Shown here piece by piece: positions 1-9,012 of a stretch of DNA of 64,000 nt. The position numbers were made by a program, and so were the translations under genes. Source of the stretch: JBHJGP01 sp050331695 (GTDB taxonomy: Bacteria; Pseudomonadota; Alphaproteobacteria; Geminicoccales; Geminicoccaceae); the NCBI GenBank assembly GCA_050331695.1, contig JBHJGP010000036.1, positions 62,001 to 126,000 of the forward strand, given 5' to 3'. Position 1 is the first letter of the stretch; the number at the start of each line of letters is the position of its first letter. Below the pieces are notes generated by a model that saw nothing but the letters and a program-made list of their open reading frames with translations, made no database searches and was not told the DNA's origin.

Positions 1-55
1 GCACCATCTCCGCATTTGCCGCGACGAGGCGAAAAAGCAGCGTCATCGCCCACAT
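1..55 (-). CDS. partial ORF downstream of ybgC (possible tolQ start)
   Basis: An ATG lies one base after the ybgC stop, in the same direction, and opens a frame that stays open to the window edge (18 codons, starting MWAMTLLFRLV). In many proteobacteria ybgC is followed by tolQ-tolR-tolA-tolB-pal, so tolQ is the expected neighbour. The visible residues are too few to show homology, and no strong ribosome binding site is visible. The identity is inferred from position only. Confidence 0.3.
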   Translation of the reverse strand, partial: MWAMTLLFRLVAANAEMV

Positions 56-56
56 G

Positions 57-479
57 TCAAGTCGCCAGGACCTCGGACGGGCCGTTCAGCACCGCCTTCA
101 GCTCTTTTGGTATCCGAACCGGGCGTCCGTTCAAGCCAACGATGACCAGTTCTACTTCCAGGTCGCATAAACGTTGCCCGGCCCGAATGACGCTTTGGTT
201 CAAGCGGATCCGCGTCGGCGTCATCACGCTGACCTTGGTCTCGACGCTCAGCAGATCGTCCAATCGGGCCGAAGCCAGGAAGTCGACGGCCATTCGTTTG
301 ACGACGATCATGCACTTCAGATCTTCCCGCAAACGCCCGTGCTCGAAACCTCGCTGGCGCAACCACTCGGTCCGTGCCCGCTCGGCGAAGCGAATGTAGT
401 TTGCATGGTAGACGATGCCGCCGGCATCCGTGTCCTCGTAGTAAACGCGGATGTGCCAGGACGCTGTCGGTTCAGCCAT
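57..479 (-). CDS. ybgC: YbgC-type acyl-CoA thioesterase (140 aa)
   Basis: Hot-dog-fold thioesterase of the Tol-Pal-associated family, which hydrolyses acyl-CoA thioesters near the inner membrane. The N-terminal motif YEDTDAGG followed by IVYHANY is the family hallmark, with Asp18 as the catalytic acid. The length (140 aa) is normal. The chosen ATG at 479 overlaps the end of ruvB in the string ATGGCTGA. The open frame continues upstream, but only inside ruvB. It is the last complete gene of the yebC-ruvCAB-ybgC operon, so translation is probably coupled to ruvB. Confidence in the family is high; its physiological substrate is unknown. Confidence 0.93.
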   Translation of the reverse strand: MAEPTASWHIRVYYEDTDAGGIVYHANYIRFAERARTEWLRQRGFEHGRLREDLKCMIVVKRMAVDFLASARLDDLLSVETKVSVMTPTRIRLNQSVIRAGQRLCDLEVELVIVGLNGRPVRIPKELKAVLNGPSEVLAT

Positions 480-1509
480 GATCGTTGGTCGTGATCTGAT
501 CGAACAGATCACCGGAGCCGGCTGGCACCGGCTCGCCGAGATGGGCGAAGGCCTGGCGGGTCAGGGTTCGGCCCCGGGGGGTTCTCTGCAGCAAGCCCTG
601 TTGCAGCAGGTAAGGCTCGACCACGTCCTCGAGCGTGTCCCTTTGCTCCGACAGCGCCGCCGCCAGGGTCTCGATCCCCACCGGCCCGCCGCCGTAATGG
701 GTCGCGATGACGCTCAAGAAGCGCCGGTCGAACCGATCGAGGCCCCGCTTGTCGACGTCGAGGCGATTGAGCGCCCGGTCGGCGGCGGCGGCATCGATCT
801 GATCGAGCCTGTCGACGGCGGCGAAGTCTCGGACTCGGCGCAAAAGCCGTGAAGCGATCCTCGGCGTGCCCCGCGACCGCCCGGCGATCTCGAGGGCGCC
901 CTCCTCGGTGAGGTTCATGCCCAAGAGCCTAGCGCCGCGGGTCAGAATTTGGCGAAGCTCCGTCTGGCTGTAGAAATCCAGTCGCGGCGTGATCCCGAAC
1001 CGATCCCTTAGCGGTGTCGTCAGAAGGCCTGTCCGGGTGGTGGCGCCGACCAGCGTGAAAGCCGGCAGATCGATCCGAACCGATCGCGCTGACGGCCCTT
1101 CGCCGATCATCAGGTCGAGCTGGAAATCCTCCATCGCCGGATAGAGCACCTCCTCCACCGCCGGCGCCAGGCGATGGATCTCGTCTATGAACAGCACGTC
1201 GCGGGGTTGCAGATTGGTGAGGAGCGCCGCGAGGTCGCCGGCCCGGGCAATGATCGGCCCGGAGGTCAGGCGAAAGCCGACCCCGAGTTCGGCCGCCAGG
1301 ATCTGCGCCAGCGTGGTTTTGCCGAGACCCGGCGGGCCGGCGAAAAGGACATGGTCCAAAGCCTCTCGCCGTTGTTGCGCCGCCGCGATGAAGACTTCCA
1401 GATTGGCGCGGGTCTGGGCCTGGCCGATGAAGTCCCTGAGCCGTTCGGGCCGAAGCGAGACATCGCGATCCGTGTCCTGTTCCTCGCCATCGAGCAGGCG
1501 CTCAGCCAT
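472..1509 (-). CDS. ruvB: Holliday junction branch-migration ATPase RuvB (345 aa)
   Basis: Hexameric AAA+ motor that, with RuvA, drives branch migration of Holliday junctions in recombinational repair. Visible elements are Walker A GPPGLGKT (about residues 58-65), Walker B DEIH (109-112), the sensor string GATTRTG and the arginine-finger region LRDRFG. A C-terminal winged-helix part follows (HYGGGPVG, then EPYLLQQGLLQRTPRGR). I chose the ATG at 1509 because it overlaps the ruvA stop in the string ATGGCTGA, exactly as ybgC overlaps ruvB. A TTG four codons upstream (1521) is possible but less likely. Confidence 0.97.
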   Translation of the reverse strand: MAERLLDGEEQDTDRDVSLRPERLRDFIGQAQTRANLEVFIAAAQQRREALDHVLFAGPPGLGKTTLAQILAAELGVGFRLTSGPIIARAGDLAALLTNLQPRDVLFIDEIHRLAPAVEEVLYPAMEDFQLDLMIGEGPSARSVRIDLPAFTLVGATTRTGLLTTPLRDRFGITPRLDFYSQTELRQILTRGARLLGMNLTEEGALEIAGRSRGTPRIASRLLRRVRDFAAVDRLDQIDAAAADRALNRLDVDKRGLDRFDRRFLSVIATHYGGGPVGIETLAAALSEQRDTLEDVVEPYLLQQGLLQRTPRGRTLTRQAFAHLGEPVPAGSGDLFDQITTNDHG

Positions 1510-2146
1510 GGCCGGCGCCAACCTTCGGCGTCAGGCGGGCGAGGCAGAGACGAATCACCTGTTCCAAAGGGGCCGCGCGATCTTGTGCCATGACCGCCTG
1601 CACGGCGAGCAACGCCTCGCTCCGGCCGTAACCCAGATTGACCAGTGCCGAAAGCGCGTCGGCGCCGGTTTGGTCGTCCTTCAACGGAACCGGATCACCG
1701 CCGGAAGTGGCGGCGGGCGCCACCTGGAACGGGCTCGCGCCGACGGCGCCGATCCGTTCCTGCAATTCGGTCACAAGTCTCGCCGCCAGCCGCTTGCCGA
1801 CCCCGTTGGCCCGGGTCAGCGCGGTCTTGTCACCGGCGGCGATCGCCAGATGGAGATCGGGCGCACTGAACGCATCCTGGATCGCCAGCGCGAGCCGGGC
1901 GCCGACGCCCTGGACCGACTGGAGGAGACGGAACAAAGATCGCTCCTCGGCGGTCGCGAAACCGTAGAGCCAGATCGCGTCCTCGCGCATTTGGGTTTCG
2001 ACCAAAAGCGTGACCGCATGGCCGACGGCCGGCAATTCCCGGAGCGTTCTCGACGACACCTGCACCAGATAGCCGACACCGCCGACGTCGATTACGACCG
2101 ATGTGTCGCCGGCCTCCGCGAGCGTTCCTCTAAGTTGCGCGATCAC
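1502..2146 (-). CDS. ruvA: Holliday junction DNA-binding protein RuvA (214 aa)
   Basis: Tetrameric DNA-binding partner that recognises four-way junctions and loads RuvB. The N-terminal OB-fold strand IAQLRGTL and the two helix-hairpin-helix segments (LQSVQGVGARLALAI and ANGVGKRLAARLVTEL) are clear, as is a C-terminal domain III that would contact RuvB. The start is a GTG whose first four bases (GTGA) contain the ruvC stop. Family members usually begin MIAQLRG, which matches this choice. The longer open frame upstream is ruvC sequence in another frame. Confidence 0.96.
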   Translation of the reverse strand: MIAQLRGTLAEAGDTSVVIDVGGVGYLVQVSSRTLRELPAVGHAVTLLVETQMREDAIWLYGFATAEERSLFRLLQSVQGVGARLALAIQDAFSAPDLHLAIAAGDKTALTRANGVGKRLAARLVTELQERIGAVGASPFQVAPAATSGGDPVPLKDDQTGADALSALVNLGYGRSEALLAVQAVMAQDRAAPLEQVIRLCLARLTPKVGAGHG

Positions 2147-2685
2147 CGGGCGGGACCGCTCGGATCGCTCGACAGCGCGCGGTCGATCCGCTCTCTTGTG
2201 GCCATGTGATGGGCGTGGCAAAGCGCGACCGAAAGGGCGTCCGACGCATCCGCCGAAAGGCCGCCGGCCGTCGGCAAAAAGTGTCGAACCATCGCCGCCA
2301 GCTGGATCTTGTCGGCGGCGCCGGTACCGACCAGGGCTCGCTTCACCGTCTTGGAGGCGTATTCGCTGACTGTCAGACCATGATGGGCGGCCGCGAGCAG
2401 GATCACGCCCCGCGCATGGCCCAATTTCAACGACGAGGCGCCATTCTTATTGACCACCGTCTCTTCGACGGCGGCGATCTCCGGCCGCCACTCGAGGATG
2501 ACCTTCGTCAGTTCCCGGTAGAGATAGTCGAGCCGGTGGGCGAGGGACTGCTTGGCATCGCCGGTGATCCGGTTGGAGGCGACGAAGCTGTGGCGGTTGC
2601 CGGCGACGTCGACGATGCCCCAGCCCGTATGGGTCAGGCCGGGATCGAGGCCGATGACGCGGATCCGCGCGATCGATCCGCTCAA
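2143..2685 (-). CDS. ruvC: Holliday junction resolvase RuvC (180 aa)
   Basis: Endonuclease that resolves Holliday junctions held by RuvAB, with an RNase H-like fold. The acidic catalytic residues are visible: Asp14 (GLDPG), Glu74 (AVEE) and Asp146/Asp149 (SADASDA). The start appears to be TTG at 2685, overlapping the yebC stop as TTGA. No in-frame ATG or GTG occurs before the first catalytic residue. A GGAG sequence lies about 11 bases upstream. The length is normal for the family. Confidence 0.95.
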   Translation of the reverse strand: MSGSIARIRVIGLDPGLTHTGWGIVDVAGNRHSFVASNRITGDAKQSLAHRLDYLYRELTKVILEWRPEIAAVEETVVNKNGASSLKLGHARGVILLAAAHHGLTVSEYASKTVKRALVGTGAADKIQLAAMVRHFLPTAGGLSADASDALSVALCHAHHMATRERIDRALSSDPSGPAR

Positions 2686-3428
2686 GCGCTCAGCCGCTCC
2701 AGGAAGTCATCGGGAAAGTCGGCATTGGCGACCACCCTCTGGACATCGTCATTGTCGTCGAGCGTGTCCAACAGCTTCACCAGGGTTTCCGCCTTATCGC
2801 CGTCTACCGGAACCATCACCTGCGGCCGCCAGCCGAGAATGGCGTTGTCGGCGGGACCCAACGTCTGTTCCAGCGCTTCGCGGACGGCGTTCAAATCGTC
2901 CGGTGCGCAACTGATCTCGTGACCTTCCTCGCCGCTCTCGCAATCCTCCGCCCCGGCTTCGATCGCCGCTTCGAGGACCTTGTCCGGTGAGCCTGCATCG
3001 GCCGGATAATGGATCTGGCCGATGCGATCGAACTGAAAGCTCACCGAATTGGTCTCGCCCAGGGACCCGCCAAGCTTCGAGAAGGTCGAGCGGACCTCGG
3101 CGGCCGTCCGGTTGCGGTTGTCGGTCAGTGCCTCGACGATCACGGCGACGCCGGCGGGACCGTAGCCTTCGTAACGCACCTCGTCATAATTCTCGCCATC
3201 GGCACCACTGGCCCGGCTGATGGCGCGTTCGATATTGTCCTTCGGCACGTTGGCCGCCCGGGCGGCCTGGATTGCCATCCGCAATCTCGGATTGCTGTCC
3301 GGATCTGGCAGGCCCAGCTTCGCCGCGACCTGCACCTCCCGCGTGAGCCGTGTGAAGGTTTTGGCGCGCTTCGCGTCCTGGCGCCCTTTGCGATGCATGA
3401 TGTTCTTGAATTGGCTGTGGCCGGCCAT
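2682..3428 (-). CDS. yebC: YebC/PmpR family protein (248 aa)
   Basis: Conserved YebC/PmpR protein; members have been described as transcriptional regulators and, for some, as helpers that relieve ribosome stalling at proline runs. The family start MAGHSQFKNIMHRKG is present, which fixes the ATG at 3428. Later landmarks are the stretch GYGPAGVAVIVEALTDN and the acidic C-terminal domain. It is first in the operon with ruvC, ruvA, ruvB and ybgC, an arrangement common in alphaproteobacteria. The promoter should lie in 3429-3561, shared divergently with the SDR gene. Confidence 0.95.
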   Translation of the reverse strand: MAGHSQFKNIMHRKGRQDAKRAKTFTRLTREVQVAAKLGLPDPDSNPRLRMAIQAARAANVPKDNIERAISRASGADGENYDEVRYEGYGPAGVAVIVEALTDNRNRTAAEVRSTFSKLGGSLGETNSVSFQFDRIGQIHYPADAGSPDKVLEAAIEAGAEDCESGEEGHEISCAPDDLNAVREALEQTLGPADNAILGWRPQVMVPVDGDKAETLVKLLDTLDDNDDVQRVVANADFPDDFLERLSA

Positions 3429-3561
3429 CGCCTTCCTCAGGTCTGCTTCAACTCTGGTGGGGCATATAGCAGCGGTTTCGAAAAATCGCGATGGTTGTGG
3501 ACCGGCGCCGGCCTGGCCGTCAAAGTCGGCGCGAAGCGTCTGATAAGCAGGGGAGGGAACC

Positions 3562-4332
3562 ATGACCGATACCTGGCCGAGACCGCCATCGATGAGCCTC
3601 GAGGGGCGCCGCGCGCTGGTCACGGGCGCCGGCCGGGGGATCGGTCAGGCGGCCTCGATCGGGCTTGCGGCCGCCGGGGCTGAGATGGTGTTGGCGGCTC
3701 GAAGCACGCACGAACTCGACCGGCTCAAGGACCATATAGAAGCGCATGACGGCCGGGCTGAAATCCTGAGCGTCGATCTCTCGGATCTGGACACGGCCCT
3801 TCCGGCGCTCGCGGAGATGGGCCCCTTCGATATCCTTCTCAACAATGCCGGGATGAACCGCCCCCAACCGTTCCTCGAGGTCGACGTCGAGAGTTTCGAT
3901 ACGATCACGTCACTCAACATCAAACGCGCCTTCTTCGTCGCCCAGGCAGTTGCCCGCGGCATGGTTGAGGCTGGAAAGAAGGGCTCGATCATCAATCTCG
4001 GCTCGCAGATGGGGCTGGTGGGTGGCGCCAAGCGAAGCGTCTATTGCGCCACCAAGTTCGCGGTCGAGGGCATGACCAAGGCGATGGCGATCGAACTCGG
4101 ACCCCATGACATCAGGGTGAACACCATTTGCCCGACCTTCATCGAAACCCCGATGACCCGTCCGTTTCTGGCCGATGAAGCTTTTAAGCGCGACGTGCTG
4201 GGCCGGATCCCGTTGGGCCGTTTGGGGCAGGTCGAGGATCTCATGGGCGCGATCGTGTTTCTCGCATCCGACGCATCGGGTCTGATGACCGGCTCGAGCC
4301 TGGTGGTTGACGGTGGCTGGACCGCGATCTGA
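3562..4332 (+). CDS. SDR family oxidoreductase (256 aa)
   Basis: Classical short-chain dehydrogenase/reductase using NAD(P)H in the cytoplasm. It has the cofactor motif TGAGRGIG (residues 21-28), NNAG (94-97), and the catalytic set Ser148, Tyr161 and Lys165 (YCATK). The C-terminal part GSSLVVDGGWTAI is typical. The pattern near the active site (GSQMGLVGG) resembles gluconate-5-dehydrogenase-like SDRs, so a sugar or sugar-acid substrate is possible but not proven. A strong ribosome binding site (GGGGAGGG) precedes the ATG. It is convergent with a sugar-type dehydrogenase, so the two loci may serve related catabolism. Confidence 0.9.
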   Translation: MTDTWPRPPSMSLEGRRALVTGAGRGIGQAASIGLAAAGAEMVLAARSTHELDRLKDHIEAHDGRAEILSVDLSDLDTALPALAEMGPFDILLNNAGMNRPQPFLEVDVESFDTITSLNIKRAFFVAQAVARGMVEAGKKGSIINLGSQMGLVGGAKRSVYCATKFAVEGMTKAMAIELGPHDIRVNTICPTFIETPMTRPFLADEAFKRDVLGRIPLGRLGQVEDLMGAIVFLASDASGLMTGSSLVVDGGWTAI

Positions 4333-4358
4333 GTTTCTGACCTCAGCGGTCCGCAGGC

Positions 4359-5537
4359 TTAAGGAGCGCCCGCGCCGTTCGCCATTTCTTCGTAGAACAC
4401 CGCCTCGCCCCGGCCCAGCGGCAGGACGGGCGGCCGTTCGGGCCTGCTTTCGATATCGACATGGCGTCCGGTCCGGTCCGAGGTATCGAGGCCGCTCAAC
4501 ACTTCCAGCACGTGATAGGCGAGCTGGCCGTGAGCCCGATGGGGCCGCTGGTCCCGAAGCCCGTAGGCCATGTCGACGACGCCCAGGATCCGGTAGTCCG
4601 CCGCCACTGCGCCGCCATTATGGGTCACATTCGGTGCTCTAAAGGCGAGCCCGAAAGGGGGTCTGGCGCGCCAGGGATCCTTGTCGGCGCCAAAAAGGGG
4701 CGTCCCCCCGAAAAAAGTGGGATCGGGCACGATCATGCTGCCTTCGCTTCCATAGAGTTCGATTGGCCGCTGATCATGCTTCGAGACATCCCAACTGAGC
4801 GTGAGCGACAAAAGGGCGCCGGAGACAAAACTTAGCGTGCCGGTGACGTGGGTCGGGACCTGAACGGCGACCTGCTCGCCCCGGCGGCAGCCTGTGGCGA
4901 TCGTCCGGGTTTCGAAGCTGGTGGCGCTCATGGCGCTGACCCGAGCCACCGGTCCGAGCAGATTCACCAGTGCCGTGACGTAGTGCGGGCCGGCGTCCAA
5001 GAGCGGACCCCCGCCCGGGCGATAGAAATTGTCCGGATCGGGATGCCAGTGCTCGACGCCCCGGGAGATAAAGCTGGCATGGCCGCCGATCACCCGGCCG
5101 ATCTTCCCCTCATCCAAAAGCCGTCTGGCGGCCTGCTGGCCGCCGCCGAGAAAACTGTCCGGCGCCGAGCCGATGCGCACGCCCTGTTCGTCGGCAATGG
5201 CAAAGAGGCGCTTGGCTTGGGCCAGCGACACGGCGAGCGGTTTCTCGCTGTAAAGATGCTTGCCGGCGGCAAGGACGCCCTCACTGGTCTCGGCGTGAGC
5301 CTGGGCGGGGGTGAGGTTGAGGATGAGCTCAATGTCGCCGTCGTCGAGGAGGGCCTCGACCGACATGGCCTCGATGCCGTGGGTTTCCGCCTTGGCGAAA
5401 GCCCGCGCCAGATCGGCGTCAGCGCAGGCCTTGATCTCGATCGCCGTGAAGCCTTCGGCGTTGCGGAGATAGGGCTCGCTGACGGTGCCGCAACCAAGCA
5501 CGCCGACGGTCAAAGGCTCCGCAAGCGGACCGGTCAT
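4359..5537 (-). CDS. Gfo/Idh/MocA family oxidoreductase (392 aa)
   Basis: NAD(P)-dependent dehydrogenase of the glucose-fructose oxidoreductase/inositol dehydrogenase family. It shows the Rossmann motif GVLGCG near residue 12, the conserved EKP (98-100) whose Lys is catalytic, and the substrate-domain motif LLDAGPHYV. It is the second gene of a two-gene operon: its ATG overlaps the stop of the upstream TIM-barrel gene as ATGA. The pairing suggests sugar or polyol oxidation followed by isomerisation. The exact substrate cannot be read from sequence. Confidence 0.9.
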   Translation of the reverse strand: MTGPLAEPLTVGVLGCGTVSEPYLRNAEGFTAIEIKACADADLARAFAKAETHGIEAMSVEALLDDGDIELILNLTPAQAHAETSEGVLAAGKHLYSEKPLAVSLAQAKRLFAIADEQGVRIGSAPDSFLGGGQQAARRLLDEGKIGRVIGGHASFISRGVEHWHPDPDNFYRPGGGPLLDAGPHYVTALVNLLGPVARVSAMSATSFETRTIATGCRRGEQVAVQVPTHVTGTLSFVSGALLSLTLSWDVSKHDQRPIELYGSEGSMIVPDPTFFGGTPLFGADKDPWRARPPFGLAFRAPNVTHNGGAVAADYRILGVVDMAYGLRDQRPHRAHGQLAYHVLEVLSGLDTSDRTGRHVDIESRPERPPVLPLGRGEAVFYEEMANGAGAP

Positions 5538-6352
5538 GTCGCCAAACCCAAAAGAGTGGTGCGGCTTCGTTGCATGAACTTCACTGGATCGCTTGGGCGA
5601 TCATGCTCGATGATGAGACACGGAACCTTTGCAGTCATAAGGCCCCGCCAGATCGCTTGCCAAGGTAGGATCCCGTGCCCGATGTCGCTCCATACGCCTT
5701 GGGCGCGTGTCGTGCCGTTTGGCGACACGTCCTTGAGGTGGACTGACATCATTCGGTCACCGTGAAGCCGAATAGCGTCGGCCGACCTTATCCCGCGCCG
5801 TTCGAGCCAGCCGAGATCCGCCTGCCATCCCAAGGCACCGGCGATCGTTGGATCGAGGAGCTGGTCCAGCGGCCGCTCGCGGCCAAACCACCGCCGCAGC
5901 TCCCAGCCGTGATTGTGGTAGGCGAGGTTCAAATCGAGGTCCGCCAGGCGCGTCGCCAAACCGGCAAGGCGCCTAACGAAATCGGGCCAGCCGCCGAGGC
6001 TCACCAATCTGAGGCGAAGCGCCTTTGGTGTGTTGGGAATGGCCAATCGCTTGATCTGCAGATGTTTGGCGGCGCAGATGACATCTCCCAGACGCTCCGT
6101 CAGGAGATTGAGGCGGACATGAGCCGAGACAGGCGTCAGCCCGTAGCGATCCAGCAGGTGGGCGGTATGCGCGGTATCAAGAAGATGAGGTTGCAGAAGT
6201 TCGACCGCATCGAAACCGCAATCGCGGACTGCTTCGAGCTGTTTTGCGGGGTCGCCCAGAGCGCGAAGACTGTAGAGCTGGATTGCGATCTCGGGACGGT
6301 AGGCTTCGCGGAGAACGGGCGCCATGGTCGTTCGGTTCCAAAAACATGCCAT
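5534..6352 (-). CDS. xylose-isomerase-like TIM-barrel sugar isomerase/epimerase (272 aa)
   Basis: Sugar phosphate isomerase/epimerase fold (AP endonuclease 2 superfamily). Strand-end motifs are visible in order: VELLQPH, AYHNHGWEL, QADLGWL, SVHLKDVSPNG and a terminal IIEHDRP, which supply typical metal and substrate ligands. An ATG at 6352 is preceded by AAGAGAG; a second ATG at 6325 would remove nine residues and is also plausible. It is co-transcribed with the downstream Gfo/Idh/MocA gene. Substrate unknown; inositol- or ketose-type chemistry is an inference from the pairing. Confidence 0.85.
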   Translation of the reverse strand: MACFWNRTTMAPVLREAYRPEIAIQLYSLRALGDPAKQLEAVRDCGFDAVELLQPHLLDTAHTAHLLDRYGLTPVSAHVRLNLLTERLGDVICAAKHLQIKRLAIPNTPKALRLRLVSLGGWPDFVRRLAGLATRLADLDLNLAYHNHGWELRRWFGRERPLDQLLDPTIAGALGWQADLGWLERRGIRSADAIRLHGDRMMSVHLKDVSPNGTTRAQGVWSDIGHGILPWQAIWRGLMTAKVPCLIIEHDRPSDPVKFMQRSRTTLLGLAT

Positions 6353-6412
6353 GCCGCTCTCTTAGGTATAACGACATTGGCGGCGTTTCGACCATGAACG
6401 AAAGTCGAAAAA

Positions 6413-7510
6413 TCAGACGTTGAACCGAAAATGGAAAACGTCGCCGTCCTGAACGATGTAGTCACGGCCTTCCAGACGCATCTTGCCCGCATCTTTCGCC
6501 GCCTGTTCGCCGCCCAGCGACACGTACTGATCGAAAGCGATGGTCTCGGCAGCGATGAAACCTTTCTCGAAATCGGTATGGATCACGCCTGCGGCTCGAG
6601 GCGCCTTGGCGCCGGCCGGCACGGTCCAGGCCCGGGCTTCCTTGGGTCCGGCGGTGAAGAAGGTGAGCAGCCCCAACAACGCGTAGCCCTCGCGGATGAC
6701 GCGGTTCAGGCCCGGCTCATCGAGGTCGACGCTTGAGAGAAACTCCGTGCGCTCCTCTGGGGGCAAGCTCGCGATTTCGGCTTCGATGGCGGCCGCGATC
6801 ACGACCGAGCCGGCGCCTTCGCGGGCCGCGAATGCTTCTGCGCGTCGGCTGATCTCATTGCCCGTCGCCGCGGCGCTCTCCTCCACATTGAGGAGATAAA
6901 GGACTGGCTTGGCGGTCAGCAGATTGAAGCTGCGAAGCAGATGCTTGTCATCGTCAGCCAATGTTAGCTTCTGGGCCGGCTGCCCCTCCTGCATCGGCGG
7001 CAGAATACGGTCCACGAGATCTAGTCTGCGCTTGGCCTCCTTGTCCTGACCGCGAACCCGCTTGATCAGGCCGTCCCGTTGGCGCTCGAGGCTGTCGATG
7101 TCGGCTAGTAACAGTTCGGTCTCGATCAGTTCCGCATCGCGCAGAGGATCGACCGAGCCCTCGACATGGGTCACATCGTCATCGTCGAAACAGCGCAGTA
7201 CGTGAAGTACGGCGTCGACTTCGCGGATCGCGCCCAGGAACTGGTTGCCCAGACCTTCGCCCTTCGACGCGCCGCGCACCAGTCCGGCGATGTCCTTGAT
7301 TTCGAGCTGGGTCGGAATTGTCTGCTGCGACTTCGCCAGAGCGGACAGCCGGTCGAGCCGGCGATCCGGAACCGGAACCCTGCCGACATTGGGTTCGATC
7401 GTGCAAAACGGATAATTGGCGGCGGCGGCCGAGGCCGTGTTGGTGAGCGCGTTGAACAGCGTCGACTTGCCGACATTCGGCAATCCGACGATGCCGCAGT
7501 TAAAACCCAT
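6413..7510 (-). CDS. ychF: ribosome-binding ATPase YchF (365 aa)
   Basis: Obg-related P-loop ATPase that binds ribosomes and is linked to stress responses. It has G1 GLPNVGKS (residues 9-16), an atypical G4 NVEE instead of NKxD (the family feature behind ATP preference), and a C-terminal TGS domain ending DVFHFRFNV. The length is standard. In related bacteria it often lies directly after pth. Here pth is about 2.2 kb away, with a TPR gene and a YcbK-like gene in between. Confidence 0.96.
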   Translation of the reverse strand: MGFNCGIVGLPNVGKSTLFNALTNTASAAAANYPFCTIEPNVGRVPVPDRRLDRLSALAKSQQTIPTQLEIKDIAGLVRGASKGEGLGNQFLGAIREVDAVLHVLRCFDDDDVTHVEGSVDPLRDAELIETELLLADIDSLERQRDGLIKRVRGQDKEAKRRLDLVDRILPPMQEGQPAQKLTLADDDKHLLRSFNLLTAKPVLYLLNVEESAAATGNEISRRAEAFAAREGAGSVVIAAAIEAEIASLPPEERTEFLSSVDLDEPGLNRVIREGYALLGLLTFFTAGPKEARAWTVPAGAKAPRAAGVIHTDFEKGFIAAETIAFDQYVSLGGEQAAKDAGKMRLEGRDYIVQDGDVFHFRFNV

Positions 7511-7588
7511 GGCAGGCTCGCGAACGACGTATTACGGAGACGGGTGCGCCATAGCCGCTTCGCGCATCCGGAACAAGGGAGCAGGCCG

Positions 7589-8965
7589 ATGATTGAAGAC
7601 AAGCGAGGGCTGGGTCTGACGACCACCTCCGAGGATACCGCGAAAGCGTTCGACGAAACCCTCGAGCGCTATCTCGAATATCGCCTGTCGATCGGCCAGT
7701 CGGTGAAGGCCATGCTGGCCGCCGATCCCGACTTCGTCATGGGCCATGCGCTGGTGGGCTATCTGATGATGGCCAAGGCCACGCCGGACGGGGTCGAGGC
7801 GGCAAAGATTTCTCTCGGCAAAGCCGAGCCGGGCGTTGGCCAGACCAGCCTCCGCGAGCAGCGCCACGTCGCGGCCCTCAGGGCGTGGGTGACCGGTGAG
7901 CTGGACCGGGCGGTCCGGATCTGGGAGGAGATCGCGGCCGATCATCCGCTCGATCTGCTGGCGCTTCGCCTTGCCCACTTCCAGAGCTTTTGGCTGGGTC
8001 GGCAACAGGCCATGCGCAACGTCGTCGCCCGCAGCGTCGCCATGTGGGATGAGACCACGCCCCGCTACGGCGATGTGCTGGGCATGCTCGCCTTCGGCCA
8101 TGAGGAGACCGGCGATTATCCGAGGGCCGAGGCTTTGGGGCGAAAAGCGGTCGATCTGAACGGTGAGGATCTGTGGTCGATCCACGCCGTGGCCCATGTC
8201 CTTGAGATGCAAGGGCGCCACGGGGATGGCCTGGGCTGGCTCGATTTTCCGAAAGATCGCTGGGCCGATCGGGCCGCGATGCGCACCCACATCTGGTGGC
8301 ACAAATCGCTGTTCCATTTCGAGCGGGGGGAGGCGGACGCGGTCCTTCAGCTCTATGACGAGGTCGTCGATCCGGGCGATGATTTCTACTACATCGACAT
8401 GCAAAACTGCGCGTCGCTTCTCGCTCGGCTCGAGCTGACGGGACATAGTGTGGGCGATCGCTGGTCTTATCTCGCCGAACGCGCCGCATCCTGGACCGAC
8501 AATCGGCAGATGACCTTCACCGATGCCCACACCATCATTCCGCTCGCGCGCACGGGCCGCCCCGAGGCCCGGGACCATCTAGAAGCTTTAACAGCCTTTG
8601 CCCGTCAGCCGGGCCATGCTTTGGCCGAGCGGGTCGGCGATCTGGTGCTGCCGGTTTGTCAGGCGATCGAAGCTTTCTACCGGGAGGATTTCGACCGTAC
8701 GGTCGACCTCCTGTGGCCGATCAAGGACCAACTGACGCCGATCGGTGGTAGCCACGCCCAGCGGGACGTTTTCGAGCTGTTCCTGCTCGAGGCGGCATTG
8801 CGGAGCGGGCGCTTCGGCCAGGCTCGCGCGATCGCCAGCGAGCGCATCGTCCTGCGCGAGCACAGCCACGGCAGCTGGCTGAAATATGCCGAAGCGTTGT
8901 CCGGTCTTGAGGATGAAGCCGGGGCCAGGCAGGCGCGCGAACGGGCCGAGCTCGTCCGCCACTGA
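7589..8965 (+). CDS. TTC38-like tetratricopeptide protein (458 aa)
   Basis: Alpha-helical repeat protein. The string HAVAHVLEMQGR (199-210), with the helical pairs around it, resembles the family that includes eukaryotic TTC38 and bacterial StaR-like proteins. No signal peptide or membrane segment is seen, so it is probably cytoplasmic. The ATG at 7589 follows AAGGGA; the open frame upstream runs through the antisense of ychF and is ignored. It is divergent from ychF across 78 bases. Molecular function unknown; a protein-interaction scaffold is the only safe inference. Confidence 0.8.
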   Translation: MIEDKRGLGLTTTSEDTAKAFDETLERYLEYRLSIGQSVKAMLAADPDFVMGHALVGYLMMAKATPDGVEAAKISLGKAEPGVGQTSLREQRHVAALRAWVTGELDRAVRIWEEIAADHPLDLLALRLAHFQSFWLGRQQAMRNVVARSVAMWDETTPRYGDVLGMLAFGHEETGDYPRAEALGRKAVDLNGEDLWSIHAVAHVLEMQGRHGDGLGWLDFPKDRWADRAAMRTHIWWHKSLFHFERGEADAVLQLYDEVVDPGDDFYYIDMQNCASLLARLELTGHSVGDRWSYLAERAASWTDNRQMTFTDAHTIIPLARTGRPEARDHLEALTAFARQPGHALAERVGDLVLPVCQAIEAFYREDFDRTVDLLWPIKDQLTPIGGSHAQRDVFELFLLEAALRSGRFGQARAIASERIVLREHSHGSWLKYAEALSGLEDEAGARQARERAELVRH

Positions 8966-9012
8966 CAGCGCAGGCGAGAGCTGGAGCCAGCGCCTAAGCG
9001 TTTGTTATCGAA

